A DNA stretch of 64,000 nt from Thalassobacillus_A hwangdonensis. GTDB taxonomy: Bacteria; Bacillota; Bacilli; Bacillales; Halobacillaceae. Below the pieces are notes generated by a model. The model made no database searches and had not been told where the DNA came from. It worked only from the letters and a program-made list of their open reading frames with translations. Below are positions 33,401 to 41,570 of this stretch, piece by piece. The stretch covers positions 310,001 to 374,000 of the forward strand of contig NZ_JBHTKL010000006.1 in assembly GCF_042675915.1 (NCBI RefSeq). Direction: 5' to 3'. Position 1 is the stretch's first letter. Each line of letters starts with the position of its first letter. A program made the translations under genes and the position numbers.

Positions 33401-35525
33401 CACTCGTTAACAATTCTTTAGATAAATCTTTAGCCAAATGATCCATTTTTTCCGAACGAGTTGTGTTTAATACAAAATGTCCTTCACCTAAAATTTCACT
33501 AACTTCAATTAGGAAAGAGTCGTCCCCTTCGCTTGTAAAATACCTTGGACCCAGCTTAAGTGTTTTATCTACAACGTGATTAAGATATTCCTCAAGATTA
33601 GTTACTTCTAAAGATTGTTCTTGGGTTTTATTTATCCATTCTCGTATTTGAGCATCGATTTCTTGATACCTATTCTTTATGCTTAGTAAACGTACAGGGT
33701 TAAGGAGGGTTAATATTCGTTCGTAGCTATAACCTACATCACCTAAATTAACATCTATAAAATCAATAGCTCCGATATTATTAATATATTTATAAATAGT
33801 ATTTGTAATTGAAACAGATGTGGTTACACCTTCTAACAAATTAGATAGGTTTTGTTCTAATTTGTTATAATCAACTGAAAAAACACCATTTCTATAAGCT
33901 TGTTCCAAATGACTTACATAATTATCCTTAAAATTAAGGAATGCTTCATAATGGTCTTCCATTCCAGGTTCGTTAATAGATAAGAAGCTGCTAACCTCAT
34001 CCCTAACTATTTCGACTACATTTAGCTTTTCAATTTGATCATCCTTGTAGTTTTTAACATAAGGCAACTGGTAGTCATCTATAGAATCAAACAAACTCAG
34101 CAATTTCAAATGTTCAAAACCTATTATCTTAAAGTTCTCTTTACCTTTTACATCACCATTTATAATTAACTTTAATTCAAGTGTGATGTCTAAGTCATTA
34201 ATAGTGGGATCCTCTCTCACACTTAATATTGAATTATTATTAAATTGAACAGTTGAAACAACTTTTTCCATATTCATTAAAAGGATCTCGGAGAGTTTCT
34301 TTGCAGCAGGGTTTAATTTATTATTTACTACTTCAAGTGTAAAACGAGGTTCTTTTCCACATAATTCTTCTGCATTATCCTCAATTAAGACATATGTGTG
34401 ATATAAGACAGCCTCTGAGATATCTTTATAATCCTTAGGATGGCGAACCTTTTCAATTTTTCTGCTTATGGTTTTTACTAATTTTGAATCCTTTGATAAA
34501 TCACCCTCAAATTCATCTAAGAACTCTTGCATATCATCAGCATCTTCACTTTTTTCTATAGAAGCTATACCTTCTTCAACTTTTTCTTTTTCTTCTTTCG
34601 AGTAATCTTCTAGAGGTAAAGTGTTTCTTATTTTATCAGGAAGAGTAGTTTTAACCTTAAATTTAAATATAGATTCAATTATAGAAAATTCGTTTTCAAG
34701 TAGCTCCAAGCTTTTTTGATTTAAAAAGTTCATTGCTTCCAATTCAAACTCTTCTGGTGATATATTTCTCCATAAGTCACTAGGGTACAAACTTTTCTCT
34801 TCTGAGTCTAAAAAAGCATATAGTTTATTTTGTAAATCCTCTGAGTCCAAGTCGCCGTTTGTTTTTTGCAGGTTGGCCAATAAAAAATTCGCCTTTAAGC
34901 GTTTTTTTCCTTTAGGTATTAACAGTTCACTATCTTTAAAAAGATTTAATTTAGGTAAGCTTTCTTGAATTCGTTCAACTATAGAAGGTGACTGATTGGT
35001 AATAGTTGCTGAAATAAACCTTAATACAAACCTTAGCTGAGGATCCGTCAGTTGATTATACATCTTAAGAAAACTTTTCAATGTTTCAATTTCTTCCTCT
35101 GCAAAATTGTATTCATTAAACAGTAACGAATATAATTTTTCAAAGCCATCTCTTGAAAGTAAATATGCTTCATCTATTGAGAAAATGTTTTCTAAGCTTT
35201 GTCCTTCTGGTGTATTTTCATTGATGATCATTATTAATGCTTGATTTGAAAAAGTATAATTCCTAAGTCGTGTAGAAGTTTCAATATCTCTTAATTTGTA
35301 TTCATCATAACCATGTACCGGCTTAATTGTACGAATAATAGGAGAATAATACTTTTCAAGGTCAGAAACATTCACTCTTAATTCACTTAGTACAGATTCA
35401 ATATTTTCATGAGTTAAACCGTTAACTTTAATAAAGAGTTTTTCAGCATTTTCTTTCTTTTGATTGGAAAAGTGGCTCTTAAGTACATAATATATCCACT
35501 TACCTAATAACTGATTACTTTGCAT
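30414..35525 (-). CDS. dptH: DptH/SspH-like large restriction effector: PD-(D/E)XK nuclease + FtsK-like ATPase
   Basis: The 1703-residue protein fits the large DptH family. A central region holds D1065 in RRPDMVITT and E1086-L-K1088 in LVELKF, spaced as a PD-(D/E)XK nuclease core. A Pro/Glu/Lys-rich linker (about 1290-1320) leads into a C-terminal FtsK/HerA-like ATPase with Walker A TGGTTGSGKS (K1487) and Walker B VIVFDEFADF (D1583, E1584). Dpt/Dnd FGH effectors damage DNA lacking the phosphorothioate mark. The start overlaps the dptG stop by one base (TAATG), so translation is coupled. Nuclease motif and ATPase motif are seen; role follows from the family. Confidence 0.85.
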   Translation of the reverse strand: MQSNQLLGKWIYYVLKSHFSNQKKENAEKLFIKVNGLTHENIESVLSELRVNVSDLEKYYSPIIRTIKPVHGYDEYKLRDIETSTRLRNYTFSNQALIMIINENTPEGQSLENIFSIDEAYLLSRDGFEKLYSLLFNEYNFAEEEIETLKSFLKMYNQLTDPQLRFVLRFISATITNQSPSIVERIQESLPKLNLFKDSELLIPKGKKRLKANFLLANLQKTNGDLDSEDLQNKLYAFLDSEEKSLYPSDLWRNISPEEFELEAMNFLNQKSLELLENEFSIIESIFKFKVKTTLPDKIRNTLPLEDYSKEEKEKVEEGIASIEKSEDADDMQEFLDEFEGDLSKDSKLVKTISRKIEKVRHPKDYKDISEAVLYHTYVLIEDNAEELCGKEPRFTLEVVNNKLNPAAKKLSEILLMNMEKVVSTVQFNNNSILSVREDPTINDLDITLELKLIINGDVKGKENFKIIGFEHLKLLSLFDSIDDYQLPYVKNYKDDQIEKLNVVEIVRDEVSSFLSINEPGMEDHYEAFLNFKDNYVSHLEQAYRNGVFSVDYNKLEQNLSNLLEGVTTSVSITNTIYKYINNIGAIDFIDVNLGDVGYSYERILTLLNPVRLLSIKNRYQEIDAQIREWINKTQEQSLEVTNLEEYLNHVVDKTLKLGPRYFTSEGDDSFLIEVSEILGEGHFVLNTTRSEKMDHLAKDLSKELLTSVKSYFDVYPYAKDGLDILFLYCQSAEMIIQSIDTLFKKLKDLNKLKITVHSTHAAPIHKRLNQWVQQREEYIHPDGSSKFPKVELKVISGHDVNEISKQINTHMIDADLVVLADYFAQSSQINYDFDKIDFRPSDNWFEVVYKEPLLDNEVVKRISYVSESMPNILKSFYQLQYISQKKEMLDKDELYVLKNKVSLSTLNNDLIDFMHENFNWIIFMDRYLDKSLLEKTSAKAQIIQYKSKAGSNNNYKLIVSSSEYIRKLNNEQNDEYYDRLTKKLGLIMKNDFITKEKMVKAVQEVKKISGALVLKAIGPGKYSHEMVATYLSKKFRQKDEFNTLQVWAVCDELPWFSNNKRRPDMVITTLTEQNGMLKLDFELVELKFVRHTIFERERYDAIKQVDAGINVYNKLFTFEDSKTDSEFWREELVHYFIERGSYSPEEAYLLKQLQDKDLCDINVTVKSSIDAYCYTSNLQEQDFERYDEGVYLDRLEGEYPNYIFTRSYILEQLGAEEVNEPDYNDLEASEDAFELELVREDKESESSVTDDSNNDERENNDEDSNDVEEGKGANAKSSDQGVLGEGKVISDPEPTPDPKPEPKPKPEPRPEPETLLNDSCNYPEVIALKGIENTKPEVSEEHEALKKKYVSNLESHFNRNSLNVKVKEAVLGSSVIRLILNIPSSLNSDKVLKRKQDIQLWLGLDQPPHMFIDKNGINIDIARENPDTIFFEEFMKISREQLSNKIKPTNLLSPLGFDPLNNVVHIDFSDPSTPHLLTGGTTGSGKSVTLNSIILGSMCIYDPTQLQFVFIDPKQVEFKVYEGLPHTRDVVTDISKAVNTLEFLVQEMEERYKVFAEEKVSNLDEYVELTENQMPRIVIVFDEFADFMSQEKDVAQKVENSILRLGQKARAAGLHLIICTQNPKSDIINTNIRNNLGARLALRATDATASTIILGDSGAENLGGKGDFLAKTGGQKIIRGKSPFLTPKVKRALLKYFESLSK

Positions 35526-37099
35526 TATTTCACCACCTGCATTCCCACTGCTTCATACGGATTTCTAATCATAGCTGTAGCATCAGAATATTCTATTAAT
35601 AATCCATTGTGTCGAAGTTTTTCCCGTAATGAATGTTCATTCTTTTGAAAATAACTGATGTTAATTCTAGATTTTTCATAGATTCCATCATTTCTTGCTT
35701 CTACTTCACCAATGATAAATCCGAATTTTTTATAAATTACCTCTAAAAATTCATTAAATTCCATAGATCCTTTAGGTTCTACGACGATATACACAAGCAC
35801 TTGTAAAAAATTATCTGTCATGAAATAACGATATTTACTTCCGGCCTTATAGCCACCAAAACCACCATCTCTAGTTAGACCTCGTACAATATTTAGCTGA
35901 TGTCTTTTTAACTGATCTGAAATAATATCTTTTACAACTGAATAAAGCTTCGTTGAAAGGTCCTGATAATTTTTACACTTATCCAATACCTTTATTACTT
36001 TATTCTTTCTAACTTTAGATAAACGTTTTAGGCCTAAATAATCTAAAAAATCATCTGGGTTTTCTTTCCATGTTTGAAGATTTGCAATTACAAACTCTTC
36101 GTCCTGTATCTTGTCAGAAAAAATTCTTTCAAAAAATGATTCAAACTTATTTTTTATTAATAGTTCATTACCACTAAATGATTTGGAGGAAAGAGTTTGA
36201 ATTGGCCCAATTTGACCATCTAAACAATCAAAGAAATGTGTGACTTTATTGTTTTCAGTTTCATTTGCTCGATGCAACATATACCTTGATAACTGGAAAG
36301 TAATTAAGCTGGTCATGAGTTCAAACATTTCATAAATATCAATATTTAAAGAAATTAATTGATTAAACTCTTTAGCAAACTCTTCATAAATAGCATCATT
36401 TGTAACAGGGAGGTAAGGATATTCCTTTGTTTTATCATTCACTTTCTTTAATGGATATGGATCGCTCTTTTCTTGCTCATCTTTGTCTAGTTTCTCTAAT
36501 AATTTACTAACAATATTATCTATTTGCTTATTTTTTTGGAGCAAGTGTTTAAGTCTATTTTCTATCTTTTCTCTTAGAAATAAATCATTTTCAGTACCAT
36601 AATTTAACATCAAAAAATATAGCTCTCCACCCCTAGAAAAGAAGTTCCGCTCATATGCAGGCACACCTTTTTTTGTTCTTAATTCAAAGAAAAGTAAGGA
36701 TTCATGTAGAGGGTACAGGGTTTTTGCATACCAAGATCTATTAGCTGCTTTCCCTTTACCATCATGTAAGGGCACTTCGAGATTACGAAAGAATTCTCTA
36801 ATTACACTTATCTGGTCTCGGTCTGAAGCCATTTCATATAGACATTGTTTTTCTTCAGGAGTTAAAGAAACCACACCATCTTGAGCACCTTCTTTTTCTC
36901 CTTCAAATATAAACTTTCGAAGTCCTGTTGACTTTTTCCTCTCATAATTATCAGCGTTTAATTTATATTGCGTCCCACATAAAACGTTTAAAAATTCTAA
37001 AACATATTCAGGTCCTTTTTGACCATCTTTAAATCTATGGCCCCAAATTTGAGCTGAAAGTTGTGTAGAAAACTGCTCAACATCCGTTTTTTTACTCAC
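35525..37099 (-). CDS. dptG: DptG/SspG-like protein of the phosphorothioation-dependent restriction module
   Basis: The 524-residue protein lies between dptF and dptH, in the place and length range of DptG. It has no P-loop or clear nuclease motif; it looks mostly helical, with a basic mid-C-terminal stretch (GGFGGYKAGSKYRYFMTDNFLQVLVYI) that could bind DNA. In Dnd and Ssp FGH systems the G subunit is a DNA-contacting partner of the other two. It starts at a GTG behind CGGAGGGG, 15 bases after the dptF stop, and ends in a one-base overlap with dptH. Assignment rests mainly on gene order. Confidence 0.75.
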   Translation of the reverse strand: MSKKTDVEQFSTQLSAQIWGHRFKDGQKGPEYVLEFLNVLCGTQYKLNADNYERKKSTGLRKFIFEGEKEGAQDGVVSLTPEEKQCLYEMASDRDQISVIREFFRNLEVPLHDGKGKAANRSWYAKTLYPLHESLLFFELRTKKGVPAYERNFFSRGGELYFLMLNYGTENDLFLREKIENRLKHLLQKNKQIDNIVSKLLEKLDKDEQEKSDPYPLKKVNDKTKEYPYLPVTNDAIYEEFAKEFNQLISLNIDIYEMFELMTSLITFQLSRYMLHRANETENNKVTHFFDCLDGQIGPIQTLSSKSFSGNELLIKNKFESFFERIFSDKIQDEEFVIANLQTWKENPDDFLDYLGLKRLSKVRKNKVIKVLDKCKNYQDLSTKLYSVVKDIISDQLKRHQLNIVRGLTRDGGFGGYKAGSKYRYFMTDNFLQVLVYIVVEPKGSMEFNEFLEVIYKKFGFIIGEVEARNDGIYEKSRINISYFQKNEHSLREKLRHNGLLIEYSDATAMIRNPYEAVGMQVVK

Positions 37100-37114
37100 T
37101 GATTACCCCTCCGA

Positions 37115-38806
37115 TTAATCTAAACTAATTTCATCTTCAATAAATAAACCTTCTTCTCTGTCGTACCGAAGTATATTTAATTCATAATCATCAGGTTCAC
37201 TTAATCTAATTAATTCATTTTTGAATGTATCTACTAGTATTTCAGCATCCTGTTGAAGAATATTGTGAGTCCCTCCACCACTTGCTCTCATAAGATATTC
37301 AAAGATCGCTAGGTTTAAGTTAACAGATACTTCGTCTTCAACCTTAAAAGTGAATTTTGAAGGTTCTCTATCTAAGTCATTTCTACCTATCTCTTCCAGT
37401 AAATCTACGGCTTTTTTAGAGAATGATTCATATATCATTAAATTCTTATTTGTTGCAAGTAATTCTTTCTTATCCTTCGTAAGCCGCCCTGAGAATACGC
37501 GATTAAATCCATTTGTAAGATCTTTTTTTATAGCCTTTTGATTTTTACGGTTGTCAAACAATGATTTATACCTGTCTATATATTCAAATGGTAGAAGTTG
37601 ATCTGTATTAAAACCAACCTCATCATGTAGCTCATAGAATAGCTTCCGTCTAAGTTTGGGAATCCATTCTTCTATGAGTGAATGGTCATTATTAACATTA
37701 TAATCTCGATAAAGCGTTAGCTTTTTCTTAAAGTAACCCAATTCTAAATCAAGGGTCTTACCAAAAATTTGACTATGCGTTTGTTCTAGCTTTTCATCAC
37801 CATTTATATCTCCATTAACAATAAAGTCATCTATTGAAGAGTGTGAATAGATACCTGGATCTAGGGTCTTAAACAATCTTAATGCCTTCATTTCTGAAAA
37901 TGCATTTTCACTTATGTCATGACCATAGAAGTTTTGATAGTATGAGTGTTTAATTTGCTCTTTTAACTCTTTATAATCAGCATCAAGAACATCATCACAA
38001 GTATAGCCTCCAGTTAACATAAAGCTAATGTGAATTAGCATTTCACGCATTGTGATGTGGGTATCTAAATAATCGAGTAGTTGGTACTGTTCTACAATTT
38101 TTTCTTGTATTTGTGGTTGAGAAGTACGATCATGGTTCATGTATATAATGCACCTATCCTGCATAGGGCAAGAGTGACAAGAACTCCAATTTTCTTTTTG
38201 ATTCCATTCCTTTAGTACTCTATCAACATATACCGAAGAAGTAACATCTAGTAAGTTAAATATGCTTAACTCATTTGAGTTATATTTATACGAGTCAAAC
38301 CTTTTCTTGACTTCTTCCCTTAAGTAATTTAATTCCTCTCTCTGAGAAAGAAACTTGGTAAGTTTACCTTCATTAGCAGCAATTAAGTAATAAATGTTAG
38401 ATGAATGGTTATCCTGAATATTCTTTTGAAGTTCAGCTAATTCTCTGTGTATTACTTCTTCTTTTAATTCAGATAAGTCTTTGACAATTCTCAAAGTCTT
38501 ACCATTGTTAAAAGAAAAGTCTACAATACCTTTTTCAGGCCAAGTTGTAAGATCATCATCATTAAAGTAATTATAAATAATCCTACATAGCCTAGTTTTT
38601 CCATCCCCCGCATTACCTGTAAGAATTACGCTTTGGGGAGCATTTTCAAATAAGCTTACTAAAGTTTCTTCAATTTTAGTGGGAACATTAAAAGTGTAAT
38701 TCTCTTCATTATTAACGTCATATGTGTATTCATCATAAATCTTAGAATGGTTTGGTGATAAAACATTATACTGGTCTAAGTAGTAAATAAACGGATTTCC
38801 TTTCAA
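37115..38806 (-). CDS. dptF: DptF/SspF-like ATPase, first gene of the defence operon
   Basis: The 563-residue protein has a P-loop VILTGNAGDGKTRLC (Walker A, 64-71), then YLIAANEGKLTKF and, at 210-219, a cysteine cluster CHSCPMQDRC that may bind a metal. That is the DptF family of phosphorothioation-dependent restriction. The F subunit supplies ATP-driven activity to the FGH effector. It starts at a TTG with GGAGG eight bases upstream; upstream DNA (38807-38970) is very AT-rich, holds no gene, and should carry the operon promoter, though no single promoter stands out. Confidence 0.85.
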   Translation of the reverse strand: MKGNPFIYYLDQYNVLSPNHSKIYDEYTYDVNNEENYTFNVPTKIEETLVSLFENAPQSVILTGNAGDGKTRLCRIIYNYFNDDDLTTWPEKGIVDFSFNNGKTLRIVKDLSELKEEVIHRELAELQKNIQDNHSSNIYYLIAANEGKLTKFLSQREELNYLREEVKKRFDSYKYNSNELSIFNLLDVTSSVYVDRVLKEWNQKENWSSCHSCPMQDRCIIYMNHDRTSQPQIQEKIVEQYQLLDYLDTHITMREMLIHISFMLTGGYTCDDVLDADYKELKEQIKHSYYQNFYGHDISENAFSEMKALRLFKTLDPGIYSHSSIDDFIVNGDINGDEKLEQTHSQIFGKTLDLELGYFKKKLTLYRDYNVNNDHSLIEEWIPKLRRKLFYELHDEVGFNTDQLLPFEYIDRYKSLFDNRKNQKAIKKDLTNGFNRVFSGRLTKDKKELLATNKNLMIYESFSKKAVDLLEEIGRNDLDREPSKFTFKVEDEVSVNLNLAIFEYLMRASGGGTHNILQQDAEILVDTFKNELIRLSEPDDYELNILRYDREEGLFIEDEISLD

Positions 38807-38970
38807 TTTTCCAACCTCCGTTATGCTCTAAAATTAATTTTATATTACAATTAGATAACAATAATATTATTTCATGTTATGGTGAACTTTTACAACTATT
38901 ATAGGGGAAATCCCTTGATTTTCCACAAGTTTTTAAAAGAACTTATATAAAAGATATCATTTGTACTAAA

Positions 38971-39002
38971 AGAAACCCTTTCTTAAATCAGAAAGGGTTT
39001 CT
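38971..39002 (-). terminator. Terminator of the zinc-ribbon gene
   Basis: AGAAACCCTTTCT and AGAAAGGGTTTCT form a perfect 13-bp stem with a 6-nt loop. On the minus strand TTTT follows. It separates the 39033 gene from the defence operon. Confidence 0.85.
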
Positions 39003-39032
39003 TTAGCTGCTTATTAATCTACTTAATTTGCA

Positions 39033-39335
39033 TCAAGGTTGGATTACATATAACCCTATATCTTCATGATCTGAATCATCTTTAAAGTAATTTTCACATC
39101 GAAACCAAATAATTCGCTCCTCCATTAAATCAATATCAAGATCATCTAAATCAACAACCAGCTTCCCTCCGCAATTCTCACAATTACCATCTTGAAGTTC
39201 TGAGAAATTGTTTACTAGACGTTTAATATAGCAGCTTTTACAGTAGTGTTTAACTTCGTTTAAAGCACCAAAATCATCAAAAGTCACTTTATTGCGATCT
39301 GATAATCCTCTGGAGCAATTCTCACAAGTTTTCAT
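39033..39335 (-). CDS. Small zinc-ribbon protein, unknown
   Basis: The 100-residue acidic protein has three cysteine pairs: CENC at the N-terminus, CKSC near residue 32 and CENC near residue 53, and one more Cys near residue 80 (RCEN). This is a double zinc-ribbon pattern. No family is recognised. It is AT-rich like the island, and ends at its own terminator just before the dptF promoter region, so it may be an accessory gene that came with the island. The ATG at 39335 has AGGAGA upstream. Confidence 0.6.
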   Translation of the reverse strand: MKTCENCSRGLSDRNKVTFDDFGALNEVKHYCKSCYIKRLVNNFSELQDGNCENCGGKLVVDLDDLDIDLMEERIIWFRCENYFKDDSDHEDIGLYVIQP

Positions 39336-39528
39336 TCTAAACTCTCCTTATAGTGGGCAAAAATTCAACTTCATATAAAGTTTATCATGGATCTAAGTTA
39401 TACCTATGCAATAATTTGTAATGGTATTATTTATCTTCTTTTAAAATACCCCATCATCTCTTACTAGAATGTTAAAATAAATGAGGTAGTATGAACGTGA
39501 TTAAAACCCTTTTAGGAGTGAAAGCTAC

Positions 39529-40695
39529 ATGGACAAAAAAGACATCGCCGGCATTCGCAGGCAGTTGAAAGTAGATAACGACTTACTGAAGATCTCAGAT
39601 ATCTTCAACGTATATATCATGAAAGAAACGACCGACATCTATCACCACCAGAGCCAGCCGTTCGAGATGCTGGACAGTGACCAGCAGGAGCTTTTCATGG
39701 CCAACTTCAAGAAGGTGCTGACGGGACAGCTCGATGAGAAGCTGTTCGAGCTGAAGTTCAAGCGTGAGGCGGAGGATCATAGTCAGCTGATTTTACATAA
39801 AGGGTTGCTTAGCACGGACGTCGAGGACTGGAAGGCGCAAATGCTGCTGATGACGGAGAAAATGATCAAGGACCATCCGTATGAAAAAGATGTCGTCATC
39901 ACCTTCATTCGTGCGGAGTACATGAAGCCGATGCGGAAACGCAATGATGATGCAGAGGAAAGTGATAGGGATGCGGTCTACTCCCACTCCTTCATCCTTT
40001 GCAGTGTGAATAAGACGGAGGAACCGAAGAAGGAGATCCAGTTCGACTATATCGAGAAGGAATTCAAGTATAAGATCGAGGTCGATCCTGTGATTGATTT
40101 GAAGAATCCGATGAGCGGCTTCCTCTTCCCCAGCATCACCAATCATGCATCCGACGTGAACCATATCCTCTACTCGGCTGGTAAAGCGAATGAGCCGGAT
40201 TACCGGTTTATCGATGAGGTGTTGAACAGCGAAGAATTCATGACTGCGAAGGAAGATAAGGCTGTGTTCGAGGAAGTCATCAAGAGTGTCGTCGGTGATC
40301 AGCTCTCCCCTTCCACACTTGCCAACGTGTACAGCGAAATTAATACGGCTGTCGAGGATAATGAGGAGGACGAGCCTCCGAAGCTCGACTATAAAGACGT
40401 CGAACGCGTGCTGACGAACAGTGGTCAGGAAGTGGACGGAGACCGGATCAAGGAAGCTTTCTATCAGATCACCGATGATGAGTCCTATGAGCTGAAAGCG
40501 AGCAGCATTGTGCCTAAGTACAAGTCTAAGTCGATCAAGATCCAGACGAAGGTCGCCAACATTTCCATCAGCCCGCAGGACCTGGAGTATGTCAGACAGG
40601 TCAATTACAAGGGCAAGCGCTGCATCATGATTGAAGTCGAGGAAGATGCAGAAATCGATGGATTCCGGATGCTGCCGGAAGCGTTTGGAGAATAA
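39529..40695 (+). CDS. DUF4317 family protein
   Basis: The 388-residue acidic cytoplasmic protein begins MDKKDIAGIRRQLKVDNDLLKI, the characteristic start of DUF4317 proteins, followed by a conserved YIMKE-type strand and a long alpha/beta body; no catalytic motif is known for the family. It is GC-richer than the island and marks the return to the core genome. The ATG at 39529 has AGGAG upstream, and a terminator follows the stop. Function unknown. Confidence 0.78.
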   Translation: MDKKDIAGIRRQLKVDNDLLKISDIFNVYIMKETTDIYHHQSQPFEMLDSDQQELFMANFKKVLTGQLDEKLFELKFKREAEDHSQLILHKGLLSTDVEDWKAQMLLMTEKMIKDHPYEKDVVITFIRAEYMKPMRKRNDDAEESDRDAVYSHSFILCSVNKTEEPKKEIQFDYIEKEFKYKIEVDPVIDLKNPMSGFLFPSITNHASDVNHILYSAGKANEPDYRFIDEVLNSEEFMTAKEDKAVFEEVIKSVVGDQLSPSTLANVYSEINTAVEDNEEDEPPKLDYKDVERVLTNSGQEVDGDRIKEAFYQITDDESYELKASSIVPKYKSKSIKIQTKVANISISPQDLEYVRQVNYKGKRCIMIEVEEDAEIDGFRMLPEAFGE

Positions 40696-40704
40696 CAATC
40701 ATTT

Positions 40705-40744
40705 AAAAAAGCTGATGTGGAGACCTCCTCCCATCAGCTTTTTT
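40705..40744 (+). terminator. Terminator of the DUF4317 gene
   Basis: AAAAAAGCTGATG ... CATCAGCTTTTTT, a 13-bp stem with a 14-nt loop. Confidence 0.85.
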
Positions 40745-40780
40745 CATTTCCACGAAAAATTTTTCCGAAAATGTGATTTT

Positions 40781-40796
40781 CTTGACTTATGTCAAG
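40781..40796 (+). promoter_or_regulatory. Crp/Fnr-type palindrome upstream of the DUF4386 gene
   Basis: CTTGACTTATGTCAAG has perfect 6-bp arms and a 4-nt centre, the TTGAC-N4-GTCAA layout of the Dnr/Fnr branch. A possible -10 TATGAT lies at 40818-40823. With a start near 40830 the centre would be at about -41.5, the class II activator position. A Crp/Fnr gene lies just downstream of the target gene. Confidence 0.5.
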
Positions 40797-40850
40797 GTGA
40801 ACCTTCCTTTTTGGGGATATGATTCAGATAGATATTGAAGGAGGTTCATT

Positions 40851-41570
40851 ATGACTACAACCATTACATTTGGAAGTGCACAACGGAAAGCCGCAATCAT
40901 TGCAGGGGTTTCCTTGATCATCATGACGCTGGCAGCGATGTTCTCCTATGGATATGTGCATAGTTCGCTGATCGTGGAAGGAGATGCTGGCGCTACATTC
41001 GAAAACCTGCAGGCATCTCTTCCCTTATTTCATTTTGGAATCTTAGGCTGGATGGTGATCATCCTGACCGATATCGTCGTGTCCTGGGCGTTTTACATCG
41101 TCTTGAAGCCTGTGCATGCAGGATATTCATTGCTGGTAGGATGGCTACGCATTCTCTATACTGCAATCCTTGCGACAGCTGTAGCCCAGTTAGTGATTGC
41201 AAGCAAAACCATCCAGGCACCCGAAACTTCTGCCTCACAAGTCATGCAATCTGTGATTGGCTTTGAAGCCATTTGGTCGATCGGGCTGATCGTATTCGGG
41301 GTTCACCTTATGCTTGCGGGCTATGTCGCGATTAAATCCATCACCATCCCAAAAGTGATCAGTATTTTACTGATGGTAGCTGGAGGATGTTATGCCCTGA
41401 TCCATTCCATGTATAATTTCTTTCCGTCCATTGAAAATCTTACCGGAACTCTCGAGAGCATTCTAAGCTTACCGATGATGGCAGGTGAATCAGGCTTCGG
41501 CATTTGGCTTTTGTTCAAAGGGATAAAAGCAAAGACGGTTACACGCCGCTCCTTAAAGGGGGCTTCCTAA
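40851..41570 (+). CDS. DUF4386 family membrane protein
   Basis: The 239-residue protein has about seven hydrophobic helices and the landmarks of DUF4386: LFHFGILGWMVIILTDIVVSWAFY and RILYTAILATA. Family function is unknown; members sit in the membrane of many Firmicutes and are often next to regulators. The ATG at 40851 has GGAGG upstream. Its 3' end overlaps the convergent Crp/Fnr gene by 18 bases, so the two transcripts are antisense at their ends. The palindrome at 40781-40796 suggests control by that neighbour. Confidence 0.8.
   Translation: MTTTITFGSAQRKAAIIAGVSLIIMTLAAMFSYGYVHSSLIVEGDAGATFENLQASLPLFHFGILGWMVIILTDIVVSWAFYIVLKPVHAGYSLLVGWLRILYTAILATAVAQLVIASKTIQAPETSASQVMQSVIGFEAIWSIGLIVFGVHLMLAGYVAIKSITIPKVISILLMVAGGCYALIHSMYNFFPSIENLTGTLESILSLPMMAGESGFGIWLLFKGIKAKTVTRRSLKGAS

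Noticed and set aside
30414..35525. Cell-division FtsK or conjugation TraD-like translocase
   Set aside because: Only the last 220 residues resemble FtsK; no membrane segments or gamma domain are seen, and the neighbours are dptF and dptG.
20273..38806. BREX, DISARM or a classic type I restriction system
   Set aside because: No methyltransferase, PglZ, BrxC or HsdS-like gene is present; motifs fit Ssp/Dpt and McrBC instead.
39793..40698. A 301-codon open frame on the minus strand
   Set aside because: It is antisense to the DUF4317 gene and has improbable Leu/Asp/Ile repeats. It is a shadow of codon bias.
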